A DNA stretch of 64,000 bases from Saprospiraceae bacterium (lineage in GTDB: Bacteria; Bacteroidota; Bacteroidia; Chitinophagales; Saprospiraceae): contig JABSSL010000009.1 in NCBI GenBank assembly GCA_013214355.1, forward strand, positions 1-64,000. The letters run 5' to 3'. This document shows positions 54,781-63,230 of this stretch, piece after piece; the stretch's first letter is position 1, and each line of letters opens with the position of its first letter. The notes beneath the pieces are model-generated. The model was not told the origin of the DNA, made no database searches, and saw only the letters and a program-made list of their open reading frames with translations. Both the position numbers and the translations under genes were made by a program.

Positions 54781-54876
54781 GCCCTGCCCCTGCCCCTCCG
54801 TTGTTGCATCTCCCGACCAACAACGAAAGCCCTGCCCCTGCCCCTCCGTTGTTGCATCTCCCGACCAACAACGAAA
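54781..54876. repeat. Two tandem copies of a 48-bp unit
   Basis: Identical 48-bp units (54781-54828 and 54829-54876) beginning GCCCTGCCCCTGCCCC and ending ACAACGAAA follow the response-regulator gene. A partial third copy (AATGGAA at 54775) precedes them. The period is a multiple of three, which keeps a frame open on the minus strand, but the frame is unlikely to be real. Confidence 0.85.
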
Positions 54877-54892
54877 GCCACGACTATGGAAG

Positions 54893-56446
54893 TCACTCCC
54901 CTTTGACAAAGCCAATTTGCTTCCACTCCCGCTCAATCGGATCATTCTCTTGCGGGGCACCCGGAGTGCTACGACCTTGCGTGATGTAGGAGCTTAGCAG
55001 CGCTTTCAAGGCTTCCACTTGGGCGGTTTCGGTAGCTTGTAAATTGGTAGCTTCTTCTGGGTCTTTTTGTAAATTATACAGTTGGATAGGTGGCAGGCTA
55101 TCTAGGGCTTGTACCTGCTTTGGAGTGGGGAAGCTCCAGCCAGCCGAACCAGCACTCATGATTAATTTGTAATCCCCTTTCCGAATGGCAAAGGAACCAT
55201 TAATAGAGTGATGTATGATATCCTGGCGATCGGTTTGCCCCGCTGTGTTTTGTAAGATGGGAAGAAAGCTAAAGCTATCCTCTCCTTCATTGTCTGCCAC
55301 CGTGGCGCCAACGAGGTCAGCGCAAGTAGCAAAGAGGTCGGTACTGCAAACGAATTGGTCACTGGTACGGCTATCAGCTATTTGGGCAGGCCAATGGACA
55401 AGGTAGGGAACACGATGTCCCCCTTCATAAATATCAGCCTTATGTCCCCGGAAGATATAACTAGGATCATGTCCTTTTTCACCCAGCACTTCGAAATCTG
55501 CTTGAGGAGAACAGCCATTGTCACTTGTGAAAATGATGAGGGTATTTTGATCAATGCCACTTTCGACCAATTTGGCCTTGAGTTGCCCCATATAGTCATC
55601 AATCATCATCACGAAATCGGCATAGGGATTGAGCTGACTCTTGCCCAGCCATTCTTCTGTAGGCAGAATGGGTGTATGTGGTGAAGGGAGAGCTAGATAG
55701 AGGAAAAAAGAAGAATCCTTTTCATTTTCAATGAAGTCCATGGCTTTTTCGAAAAAATGTGGGGTCACCTGTTCATGGATAAAATCCGGAGCGGTGGGGC
55801 CTTCTCGCCACCAAGTATATTTCCCTGTATCCACGGTGATCCGATCTGGGAGTGCAGTAACCTTGCCATTTTCGACATAGACGTAGGGAGCCATATCTAA
55901 AGAGCCCGAATGACCGTAAGCATAATCAAACCCAAGATCGTTGGGGTTGTTACGTATCGGTTTACTAAAATCCATATTGTCAAAGTCCACTGCTTGCCAA
56001 CCTGTGCCACCGAGCGTGTCGGTAGTTAAGCCCCAGTCCCAGCCCAGGTGCCATTTTCCCACAAAGCCCGTCCGGTAGCCATGCTTTTTTAGTAAGGAAG
56101 CTACGGTGGAGCGGTCATTGGGGATCAAAGCTTTTGATTTGCCGGTGAGTACACCAGATTTTAGGCGAGTACGCCAGTTGTAGCGACCAGTCAGGGTGCT
56201 ATAGCGGGTAGGCGTACACACAGCAGAGGAGCTATGTGCGTCGGTAAAGCGTACGCCCTGTTGAGCAAGCTGATCCAGATAAGGAGTGGGGATCTTACCT
56301 TGCTCGTTGTAGCAGGAGAGATCACCATACCCTAGGTCATCGGCTAGCACATAGATAATGTTTGGAGGACGGTTATCCTCTTCTGGAGTGGTACTACAGT
56401 CAGAAAGTAGAAAAAGGGAAAGGAAAAGTATCGGAAGGCTTTTCAT
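54893..56446 (-). CDS. Lipoprotein arylsulfatase (formylglycine type)
   Basis: The 517-residue lipoprotein (lipobox LLSDC, Cys17) carries the sulfatase fold: metal ligand motif YVLADDLGYGDL, modified Cys77 in SAVCTPTRYSTLTG, VGKWHLGWDWG and IFTSDNGC. It is closer to arylsulfatase A-type enzymes than the two sulfatases at 32.8-36 kb. It would cleave sulfate esters on the cell surface or in the periplasm after conversion of Cys77 to formylglycine. It lies downstream of the family-10-like glycosidase on the same strand, with a copy of the 113-bp element 30 bp ahead of its start. Confidence 0.93.
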   Translation of the reverse strand: MKSLPILFLSLFLLSDCSTTPEEDNRPPNIIYVLADDLGYGDLSCYNEQGKIPTPYLDQLAQQGVRFTDAHSSSAVCTPTRYSTLTGRYNWRTRLKSGVLTGKSKALIPNDRSTVASLLKKHGYRTGFVGKWHLGWDWGLTTDTLGGTGWQAVDFDNMDFSKPIRNNPNDLGFDYAYGHSGSLDMAPYVYVENGKVTALPDRITVDTGKYTWWREGPTAPDFIHEQVTPHFFEKAMDFIENEKDSSFFLYLALPSPHTPILPTEEWLGKSQLNPYADFVMMIDDYMGQLKAKLVESGIDQNTLIIFTSDNGCSPQADFEVLGEKGHDPSYIFRGHKADIYEGGHRVPYLVHWPAQIADSRTSDQFVCSTDLFATCADLVGATVADNEGEDSFSFLPILQNTAGQTDRQDIIHHSINGSFAIRKGDYKLIMSAGSAGWSFPTPKQVQALDSLPPIQLYNLQKDPEEATNLQATETAQVEALKALLSSYITQGRSTPGAPQENDPIEREWKQIGFVKGE

Positions 56447-56476
56447 GGTCTTAGACTTTATCCGCTTAGGTAATGT

Positions 56477-56589
56477 AAGTTGCGATTCATTTGGCAGTGC
56501 CCAAATGCGTCAGATATTTGCGGCAAAACCAAGCTCTAGGCTCTGTATTGCCGCAAAATCTTACTTTTTGCGCTCTTTCCTCGCAACTT
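56477..56589 (+). repeat. 113-bp element with terminal inverted repeats, copy A
   Basis: Begins AAGTTGCGATTCA and ends TCGCAACTT, so the ends are inverted repeats. An inner pair TTTGCGGCAA / TTGCCGCAAA also exists. The second copy (57793-57905) lies in the opposite orientation and has the same length. A block of 26 bp (from CCCAAATGCGTCAG) is identical in both copies. The form is that of a MITE or a structured regulatory element. It lies 30 bp ahead of the sulfatase start. Confidence 0.8.
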
Positions 56590-56605
56590 GGGTTGGGTAG
56601 CTTAA

Positions 56606-57730
56606 TTATTGTGGAGTGTAGGTTTGATAAATGGCTTTTTCAAAGGCTGCCCAATGGTCATCTGTCATACGCTTAGGCGTGAAAAGGCAGATTCCTTTAG
56701 CGCCATTTTCCATAGAAGCTTTAATCGCTGTTCCTATTTCTGATGGTAGCAGACCATGATTCTCCGGGTCATTCTCTTCGGTTTTATTTTCAGGCTTAGG
56801 GCAGATAAATAAGCCACTGTAGAGGGGTGCTTTCCCAGCTAAGGCTGTTACACCTTCCTTGGTCACATCGCCCACCCATTCTGGTTTTTCTAGATAGAAA
56901 TCATTGTAGTGCATCGGGTAGAAGGCATCTAGATTCCATTTATCCCATTCTTGCCGCACAATTTGCTTAGCTACGGAATTGGGGCCGGGAAACACAGCAG
57001 CATGGATTTTTTTCCCTTCTGCATGCACGTCTTCGACCAGTCGATTGACCAAGGTGGTAATAAGATCATAGCGGTATTGCTTCCATTCTTCTACTTGACT
57101 AGGGTCTTCCTCCGCCAGTATGTCAATTCCCGTTTTATCTTTGAAACCGTCCGTACATTGCTTACCATAACAATAGTCATAAGCTGGATATTCCTTATCC
57201 ATTACTAAGCCATATTTATCCCACAGCCCTCTGGCTAATATGACATCGGGGAAACGGATATAATCTAGGTGTATCCCGTCCACCTCCGGAACGGCTGCTA
57301 TGCTGGTATAGAGTTTGGACAGGAATTCATAGACTCCCTCATGTTTGGGACAAAGGAATTTGTAGTAATCTACATAAGCAGGTTTTTCCAGCGCTCGCTC
57401 GCCCTTCCCATTGACTCCATACCACTCTTCTTGGATCTCATCTGTTTTAGCTTGAACCATCGTTGGAATCCAGGTATGGAATTCCAAGCCGGCCTGCTTA
57501 GCGATCTTTCCAACTCGAGCATAAGTGGCTGGATCATGCCCGCCATTATAGAGCAAGCCATCAATACCTCGTTGTTTCCAGTTGGTGAATTCGGTGAGAA
57601 TAGTTTCATCGGTAGCCTCTCCAGGACCACCTGTCCAGGCAAATACCGGGATTTTATTAACAGTAACGTCTTTAGTGGCTTGGCAAGCACAAAGGAGAAG
57701 GATCAGTAATAGCCCCCAGAATTTTGACAT
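56606..57730 (-). CDS. Family-10-like glycoside hydrolase (GHL10/DUF187-type) lipoprotein
   Basis: The 374-residue lipoprotein (lipobox LLCAC, Cys15) has a TIM-barrel of the GHL10 type. DGLLYNGGHDPATYARVGK opens it, LEFHTWIPTM follows, and EVDGIHLDYIRFPD near the middle is the family's conserved site, with the substrate-contact DYIRFP. The sequence KIHAAVFPGP and DAFYPMHYNDFY are later strands. These proteins are probably glycosidases acting on surface polysaccharides. The ATG at 57730 starts the signal peptide. The gene is flanked by both copies of the 113-bp element and is followed by an arylsulfatase, which suggests linked glycan work. Confidence 0.82.
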   Translation of the reverse strand: MSKFWGLLLILLLCACQATKDVTVNKIPVFAWTGGPGEATDETILTEFTNWKQRGIDGLLYNGGHDPATYARVGKIAKQAGLEFHTWIPTMVQAKTDEIQEEWYGVNGKGERALEKPAYVDYYKFLCPKHEGVYEFLSKLYTSIAAVPEVDGIHLDYIRFPDVILARGLWDKYGLVMDKEYPAYDYCYGKQCTDGFKDKTGIDILAEEDPSQVEEWKQYRYDLITTLVNRLVEDVHAEGKKIHAAVFPGPNSVAKQIVRQEWDKWNLDAFYPMHYNDFYLEKPEWVGDVTKEGVTALAGKAPLYSGLFICPKPENKTEENDPENHGLLPSEIGTAIKASMENGAKGICLFTPKRMTDDHWAAFEKAIYQTYTPQ

Positions 57731-57792
57731 GTTTTGTATAAGTTGGTTTAGCAAAAGCTAAAATAGGGTATAGGGTTTGAAATAGATACCCC

Positions 57793-57905
57793 AAGTTGCG
57801 ATGAATGAGCGCAAAAAAGAAAGATTTTGCAAATAATAGAGCCAAGCACTCACTTATGCCGCAAATATCTGACGCATTTGGGCGCTCTAGAGTGAATCGC
57901 AACTT
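57793..57905 (-). repeat. 113-bp element with terminal inverted repeats, copy B
   Basis: This is an inverted copy of the element at 56477: same 113-bp length, same ends AAGTTGCGA and TCGCAACTT, identical 26-bp core, and also GAGCGC / GCGCTC internal pairing. The divergence elsewhere is about a quarter of positions by eye. It lies 62 bp ahead of the glycosidase start. The 3-4 bp outside the ends show no clear shared target-site duplication, except GGG on the same side of both copies. Confidence 0.8.
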
Positions 57906-57961
57906 GCAGTAGATAATTAACTCCCCTTCAATAAAACTCTTATCTAGTATCGCTATATTTG

Positions 57962-58909
57962 ATGGGTATGAATGGGACTACAGCTAATTGGTACATCATT
58001 ATCAATCCTGCCGCTTCGGGGGGGAAAGCAGCAAAGTTATGGCCATCGATCGAAAGGGATCTTTTGGCAGCTGGCGTATCCTTTAGTACCGCTTTCACTT
58101 CCTATAGCCGGGAAGCCACCAGTTTGGCAAAAGAAGCCATAGCAAAGGGATATAGATGTCTAATGGCGGTAGGCGGAGATGGTACCAATAACGAAGTGAT
58201 CAATGGAATACTGCAGCAAGACATTGTCCCGTCCTCATCGATAGTTTATTGCCTACTCCCAGTGGGTACGGGTAACGACTGGATTAAAACCCATGGCATT
58301 CCTCGAGCTCGCAAGGCTTGGCTAGAGATGTTTTTGGCAGGCCATGAAAGTCAACAGGATATCGGTTGGGTTGAGTATCAAAAAGAGGGAGAATTAAAGC
58401 GACATTATTTCGCTAATGTGGCAGGACTGGCCTATGATGCTTTTGTCGTGCACTATGTCGAAGCGCTAAAAACCCATTTGGCTAACAAGCTAATTTATTT
58501 ATGGGTGGTGCTGCGATGTTTATGGAAGTATCAGCTCCGTAAGGCTAAACTCCTTTTCAAAAATCAAACGGTCGAAGATTACTTTTACACCATAAATATT
58601 GGCGTGTGCAGATATTCTGGCGGTGGTATGCAATTTGTACCCCATGCTGATCCTAAAGATGGTCTTTTAGCCTTAACTTATGCCGGCAAGCTAAAGAAGT
58701 GGCAAGTCATCTGGAATACCTATCGCTTTTATAATGGAAGCATCGGGTCGCATCCTTTGGTTTATACGGATCAAGTGGAGCAGGTGACCATCGAATCGGA
58801 AGGAACGCTACTAGAAGTCGATGGGGAGTACCTAGGGAAAACGCCCGCACAATTTGGAATAACAAAACAGGCTTTACGATTTATCTGTCCATCCGCCCCA
58901 AAAAACTAG
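57962..58909 (+). CDS. Diacylglycerol/lipid kinase family protein (YegS/BmrU-like)
   Basis: The 315-residue cytoplasmic kinase has the ATP-grasp of the DAGK catalytic domain: NPAASGGKAAKLWP, the glycine-rich MAVGGDGTNNEVINGI (about 63-78) and LPVGTGNDWIKTHGIP. The C-terminal beta domain (GGGMQFVPHADPKDGLLALTYAG, and VDGEYLGKTP) is complete. Substrates in this family are diacylglycerol, phosphatidylglycerol or sphingoid bases; which one is unclear. A TATATTTG at 57954-57961 resembles a -7 element, but it is too near the start codon to be sure. ATG 57962 or 57968 may begin translation. Confidence 0.92.
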   Translation: MGMNGTTANWYIIINPAASGGKAAKLWPSIERDLLAAGVSFSTAFTSYSREATSLAKEAIAKGYRCLMAVGGDGTNNEVINGILQQDIVPSSSIVYCLLPVGTGNDWIKTHGIPRARKAWLEMFLAGHESQQDIGWVEYQKEGELKRHYFANVAGLAYDAFVVHYVEALKTHLANKLIYLWVVLRCLWKYQLRKAKLLFKNQTVEDYFYTINIGVCRYSGGGMQFVPHADPKDGLLALTYAGKLKKWQVIWNTYRFYNGSIGSHPLVYTDQVEQVTIESEGTLLEVDGEYLGKTPAQFGITKQALRFICPSAPKN

Positions 58910-58979
58910 AAGATTTCTCCTTAATGTGACCCAGGATAGAAAGACCCGTCTTAAGAGTAAACTAATTCCTGCGAAAGTC

Positions 58980-59654
58980 ATGAAATTCAAACTATTCACA
59001 CTCATTTTTGCCCTACTTACTTTACCATTTTTAGGACATACTCAAATTGCAGAACAATCTAGAAGCATGAGCCTTGGAACGCATAATGCTCTAGTTTTAG
59101 AACTACCACAAAACGATCAGAAGCTAGTGAGCAAGGTTTGGGAAGGATATATGAAGAGCTTCTATGATACCAAGTCGAAGCATAACCGAAAAACTGGCGA
59201 ATGGGTAGCTGAAGAGGCTGATATCGTATCTCTTGGGAAAGGAGATGATGTAGACCTATTCACCACAATAGAGCAAAGAGGAAAAAATGTCGAATTGGCC
59301 CTTTGGGTACATTTACAAGAAGAGGATACCTATGTAACTTCAGAGCGTCATCCTGACAGAAGCGTGGAAGCAGAGAAGCTGTTGATGCGCTTTGGACTCG
59401 AAGTAGCTCGTGAAACGATCAAGCTGGAGCTGAAGTCTGAGGAGAAGAAGCTGAACCAGATGGGACACAGCATGAAGAAACTAAAGAATGCAAAAGATAG
59501 ATATCGAAAGGATATTGAGAAGGCGCAAGCTGCTATCCGCAAGGCGGAAGAGAATATCCTGAAGAATGAAGGGGAGCAAGAAGATATGATGAAGCAGATG
59601 GAGGTACAACGTGAAGTGATTGAGATGGTACAAAAGAAATTACGTGATCTCTAA
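58980..59654 (+). CDS. Exported protein with C-terminal coiled coil
   Basis: A 224-residue protein with a signal peptide (about 1-21, ending GHTQI), a globular N-terminal domain (25-130, SLGTHNALVLELPQNDQKLVSKVWEGYMKSF ... VELALWVHLQEEDTYVTSE) and a long coiled coil (about 140-224) rich in Lys and Glu. The family is not recognised; similar Bacteroidota proteins are annotated only as hypothetical. The ATG at 58980 starts the signal peptide. A terminator at 59745 ends it. Confidence 0.75.
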   Translation: MKFKLFTLIFALLTLPFLGHTQIAEQSRSMSLGTHNALVLELPQNDQKLVSKVWEGYMKSFYDTKSKHNRKTGEWVAEEADIVSLGKGDDVDLFTTIEQRGKNVELALWVHLQEEDTYVTSERHPDRSVEAEKLLMRFGLEVARETIKLELKSEEKKLNQMGHSMKKLKNAKDRYRKDIEKAQAAIRKAEENILKNEGEQEDMMKQMEVQREVIEMVQKKLRDL

Positions 59655-59744
59655 GCATATCCTAGATATGAAGTGCCTGTAAGGCACCCCAAAAAAACAA
59701 TTATAATCCCATAAACATATTTAAGTGTTTACATTAAGGATGTG

Positions 59745-59780
59745 GCCATCGATCGGTAGGAACTGATCGATGGCTTTTTT
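59745..59780 (+). terminator. Intrinsic terminator after the coiled-coil gene
   Basis: A perfect 10-bp stem (GCCATCGATC 59745-59754 with GATCGATGGC 59765-59774) is followed by TTTTTT (59775-59780), 90 nt past the stop. Confidence 0.8.
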
Positions 59781-59807
59781 GTCTCTTCGGGTTTTACCGT
59801 ATCTTTG
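59778..59807 (+). promoter_or_regulatory. Promoter of the interrupted DUF6090-like gene
   Basis: TTTG (59778-59781) and TATCTTTG (59800-59807) are 18 nt apart and match the Bacteroidota consensus. It shares its first bases with the T-run of the preceding terminator. Confidence 0.6.
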
Positions 59808-59823
59808 AACAAAGCGCACCCGA

Positions 59824-60411
59824 ATGAAGAAACTTGGCCGAATTTTGCTCAAGATTATTGAGGAAGTCCCCGCCATTGTAGTAGCTGTATTCTTGGCCTT
59901 GGTGGTCAATAATTGTAATGAAAATCGAAAAGAACATCAGCTAGCCGATAGTAGCCTGCGGGCCCTGGAGGCAGAATTAATGCAAAACGAGAAATCCTTA
60001 GAGAAGAATATCGCTTCTAATCAGTTAGAAGCGGCAACCATGCGAGCGGATTTAGATTCTCTGAAAGCTGTTGGCATAGAAAATATGTCCAGCGTCACGG
60101 TGGGAATCAGCTAAACCATTTTGCAAAAATCGGCTTGGGAGATGGCCATCTTGAGTGGCTCCACACGGCAATTTGATCCTGCACTCTTGGCTGAATTAAC
60201 CCAGATTTACGGATTACAAGAACTCTATGACGAGATGTCCGTAAACTATTTTAAAGAATTAAGTTCCGTTCAATTTTACAAACCTAATCAGGAGATAGAA
60301 CGATTACAAGCGAGCCTACAAGTACATCAATTAACGAGCGACATTTCGAATCAACTGATGGACCTGTACAAAAGCGTGATCCCGAAGATCACGAGTATAA
60401 CAAAAAAATAA
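59824..60411 (+). pseudogene. DUF6090-like membrane protein interrupted by an in-frame stop
   Basis: A single reading frame of 196 codons is broken at codon 97 by TAA (60112-60114). The first half encodes MKKLGRILLKIIEEVPAIVVAVFLALVVNNCNENRKEHQ with one TM helix and a start of coiled coil, and the second half continues LQKSAWEMAILSGSTRQFDPALLAEL in the same frame, the usual layout of DUF6090-type proteins. A single base change, for example CAA or TAC to TAA, explains it. It could be a sequencing error, a recent pseudogene or a readthrough case. A promoter precedes it. Confidence 0.72.
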
Positions 60412-60418
60412 CAGGAAC

Positions 60419-60580
60419 TTTTCCACACTGGAAAGCATCACTAAACCGAGCCTGGATTGGCTTGAAAAAAAAGCTTAACTTGGATAAAACCCACAAGCTT
60501 ACTTCTTTAAGTTCTCCACATGGATGTGGAAAATGTGGACAAAGTAGTAGTTTTCAACATTAAAAGAAGGGTTATCCACA
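60419..60580. other. Cluster of DnaA-box-like sites upstream of dnaB
   Basis: Five sites fit the DnaA-box consensus TT(A/T)TNCACA exactly or nearly: TTTTCCACA (60419-60427), TTCTCCACA (60512-60520), reverse TTTTCCACA (60525-60533), reverse TTGTCCACA (60534-60542) and a perfect TTATCCACA (60572-60580). Four of them are packed into 70 bp, and the middle ones form the palindrome TCCACATGGATGTGGA. It may be a replication origin or a DnaA-controlled dnaB promoter. Confidence 0.6.
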
Positions 60581-60675
60581 GTTCTACTAGCTAATGTTAA
60601 CGCAGTGTTACTAGACATTACGAGTGCTAAGACTTAAATTTGTTTGCTTTTTCCTAACAATTTGGACGCTACAGC

Positions 60676-63228
60676 ATGGCCGAACCACAAAAACCTGCCA
60701 GAACAGACAAAAACATGAGACCTGGAAAGACCTACCAAAGAGGTGGAGATCTTTCTAATTATGTCTTTGGGAAAGTGCAGCCACAGGCGCTTCCTTTGGA
60801 GGAAGCGGTATTGGGAGCGATCATGCTGGATAAAGAGGCCTTACCTGTTGTACTAGATATTTTAAGATCGGACAGTTTTTATTTGGATGCGCATAAGGCG
60901 ATCTACAAAGCCATGCTTAGGCTTTTTGAAAAATCACAACCAATTGACCTGCTGACAGTGACAGAGGAGCTTCGAAAAGGAGGAGACCTTGAAGCTGCCG
61001 GAGGACCTGCCTATATCGTAGAATTAACGAATAAAGTAGCCTCAGCGGCTAATATCGAGTATCATGCTCGGATCATCTCGCAAAAGTACATCCAACGAGA
61101 ATTGATCACGGTATCTACTAAAGTCATCAAAGATGCTTTCGAGGATACTACTGATGTTTTCCAATTGCTAGATGACGCAGAGCAAGGTTTGTTTTCCATT
61201 GCGCAGCAGAACATGAGCAGAGGATACGAATCCATGAGTTCGTTATCCGGGAAGATGTTGAAGCAATTGGAGGAGCTGAAGAACAAAGAAGGGGGGCTCA
61301 CGGGAGTCCCCACAGGTTTCACAGAATTGGACCGTTTAACCTCTGGTTTTCAGTCTTCCGATTTGATCATTTTGGCGGCGAGGCCCGGCATGGGCAAGTG
61401 TCTTGGCAAAGGGACTAAGGTGTTGATGTTTGATGGCACGCCAAAGGCCGTAGAGAATGTGGAAAAGGGCGAGCTGTTGATGGGGCCTGATTCCAAACCT
61501 AGGAGAGTCTTGTCTATTGCTAGAGGACGAGAAAATATGTACTGGGTCCGGCAGAACAAAGGGATAGACTACAGAGTTAATGAAAGCCATATTCTTTCCT
61601 TGAAAAAGAGCCGGCAGGAGGGTACAGGAGAGAGAGGATCAGTTTTGAATATATCAGTCCGAGATTGGTTGAAAAAATCACCTAAGTTCAGGACGAACTA
61701 CAAAGGATATAAAGTAGCTATTGAATTAGCCGAAAAACCAGTTCCACTACCTCCATATTTCGTGGGCCTATGGCTGGGGGATGGTATTCGGGGAAAATCC
61801 CAGATAGCGACGCAAGATGAAGAAGTGATTGGCTATTTGAGCAATTATGCAGATCAACTCGGACTATCGCTTAAGACCTATGAGAAAGATCCCAAGAAAT
61901 GTCAATTATATGGTATATCAGGTGGAGATACTGGGAATCGAGGGTATTCTATTCAACGAGAATTAAACCAGCTTGGGATTTTAAATGATAAGACCATTCC
62001 TGAATCTTACTTGCTAAATAGTACCGCTAACAGACTAGAACTTCTAGCTGGGTTGATCGATAGTGATGGTCATTATTTGGTCCAGTCAAACGGATTTGAG
62101 ATTACTCAAAAAGATGAGGAATTAGCCAAACAAATTAAATTCCTATGCGATTCATTAGGTTTCAGAACTACCCTAAAACCGAAAAGAGCTTCGATCAAAG
62201 AGATTGGCTTTGAAACCACTGTTTACCGTTGCAGAATTTATGGTGATATAGATAAGGTACCCGTTAGAATTAAGCGTAAACAACCGCGTCCTTGGAAGAG
62301 CATTGTAAATTGGCAAGTAACAGGGATTGAAGTGGAGTTTGATAAGGTGGATGATTACTACGGTTTTGAAATTGACGGAGATCGCTTATTTCTATTGGAA
62401 GACATGACCGTCACTCATAATACAGCGTTCACGCTGTCTTTGGCTAAAAATGCGGCCGTCGACTTCAATAAACCCATCGCCTTTTTCTCCCTGGAAATGT
62501 CTAGCCTTCAGCTGGCCCAACGGATCATTTCAATGGAAGCGGAGATTTCTGGGATGAAGATGCGAAATGGCCAATTGGAGGATTACGAATGGCAGCAACT
62601 GCACTCCGCCATTGAACGGATTGGAGAAGCCCCAATATTTATTGACGATACACCCGGTATCAATGTTTTCGAACTGCGAGCGAAGTGTCGTCGTCTAAAG
62701 ATGCAACACGATATCCAAATGATCGTGATTGACTATTTGCAGTTGATGAGTGGGGGAGGGGATAACCAAAAAGGAAATCGGGAACAAGAGGTAAGTGCCA
62801 TTTCGCGTGCCTTGAAAGGCCTGGCGAAGGAACTCCATGTGCCCGTTATCGCTCTTTCCCAGCTAAGTCGGGCCGTGGAGCAAAGGGGAGGGACCAAGCG
62901 TCCCCAGTTGAGTGACTTGCGGGAAAGTGGATCGATCGAACAAGATGCTGATATTGTGTCTTTCATTTATCGTCCTGAATATTACCAGATTCTGGAAGAT
63001 GAAGAGGGGCAATCCCTAAAAGACGTTGCGGAGATTATTGTAGCCAAGCACCGTCATGGTGCACTAAAGACGGTTAAGCTTCGCTTTACGCCAGAATACG
63101 CCCGTTTCTCAGACCTCGAGGATGCCGATTTCAGCGCCCTACCTGCTGACGAAAACTTTGATCCAGCTTCTTATACCAACATCATTACTCGTCCGTCCAA
63201 GATGAATGACGAGGATATTCCGTTTTAA
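60676..63228 (+). CDS. dnaB: Replicative DNA helicase DnaB, intein-containing precursor
   Basis: The replication-fork helicase that unwinds DNA ahead of the polymerase. The 850-residue precursor has an N-terminal DnaB domain (about 35-140) and a RecA-like ATPase. The Walker A sequence RPGMGK-T is split after K241 by a 341-residue intein, and resumes at T583. Walker B is MIVIDYLQLM, and LSQLSRAVEQRG and SDLRESGSIEQDAD are helicase motifs 3 and 4. After splicing the mature helicase is about 509 residues, the normal size. The ATG at 60676 fits. It must splice to work, since the intein separates the catalytic Lys and Thr of the P-loop. Confidence 0.97.
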   Translation: MAEPQKPARTDKNMRPGKTYQRGGDLSNYVFGKVQPQALPLEEAVLGAIMLDKEALPVVLDILRSDSFYLDAHKAIYKAMLRLFEKSQPIDLLTVTEELRKGGDLEAAGGPAYIVELTNKVASAANIEYHARIISQKYIQRELITVSTKVIKDAFEDTTDVFQLLDDAEQGLFSIAQQNMSRGYESMSSLSGKMLKQLEELKNKEGGLTGVPTGFTELDRLTSGFQSSDLIILAARPGMGKCLGKGTKVLMFDGTPKAVENVEKGELLMGPDSKPRRVLSIARGRENMYWVRQNKGIDYRVNESHILSLKKSRQEGTGERGSVLNISVRDWLKKSPKFRTNYKGYKVAIELAEKPVPLPPYFVGLWLGDGIRGKSQIATQDEEVIGYLSNYADQLGLSLKTYEKDPKKCQLYGISGGDTGNRGYSIQRELNQLGILNDKTIPESYLLNSTANRLELLAGLIDSDGHYLVQSNGFEITQKDEELAKQIKFLCDSLGFRTTLKPKRASIKEIGFETTVYRCRIYGDIDKVPVRIKRKQPRPWKSIVNWQVTGIEVEFDKVDDYYGFEIDGDRLFLLEDMTVTHNTAFTLSLAKNAAVDFNKPIAFFSLEMSSLQLAQRIISMEAEISGMKMRNGQLEDYEWQQLHSAIERIGEAPIFIDDTPGINVFELRAKCRRLKMQHDIQMIVIDYLQLMSGGGDNQKGNREQEVSAISRALKGLAKELHVPVIALSQLSRAVEQRGGTKRPQLSDLRESGSIEQDADIVSFIYRPEYYQILEDEEGQSLKDVAEIIVAKHRHGALKTVKLRFTPEYARFSDLEDADFSALPADENFDPASYTNIITRPSKMNDEDIPF
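61399..62421 (+). other. Intein with LAGLIDADG homing endonuclease inside dnaB
   Basis: The 341-residue insert starts with Cys1 (CLGKGTKVLMFDGTP) and ends in MTVTHN followed by Thr, the C-terminal His-Asn and +1 Thr needed for splicing. Block B reads YRVNESHILSL (NESH instead of the usual TxxH). Two endonuclease blocks are present: LWLGDGIRGKS and LELLAGLIDSDGHY, with their acidic residues intact, so it is a full-length mobile intein rather than a mini-intein. The insertion site, GMGK-T in the P-loop, is a known hot spot in DnaB and other ATPases. Confidence 0.93.
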
Positions 63229-63230
63229 TG

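Noticed and set aside
54781-54876. CRISPR-like array
   Set aside because: It is a direct tandem repeat of 48 bp without spacers and with only two copies; no cas genes in the window.
54648-54926. Minus-strand ORF of 92 codons over the tandem repeat
   Set aside because: It overlaps the response-regulator and sulfatase genes and owes its open frame to the 48-bp C-rich repeat.
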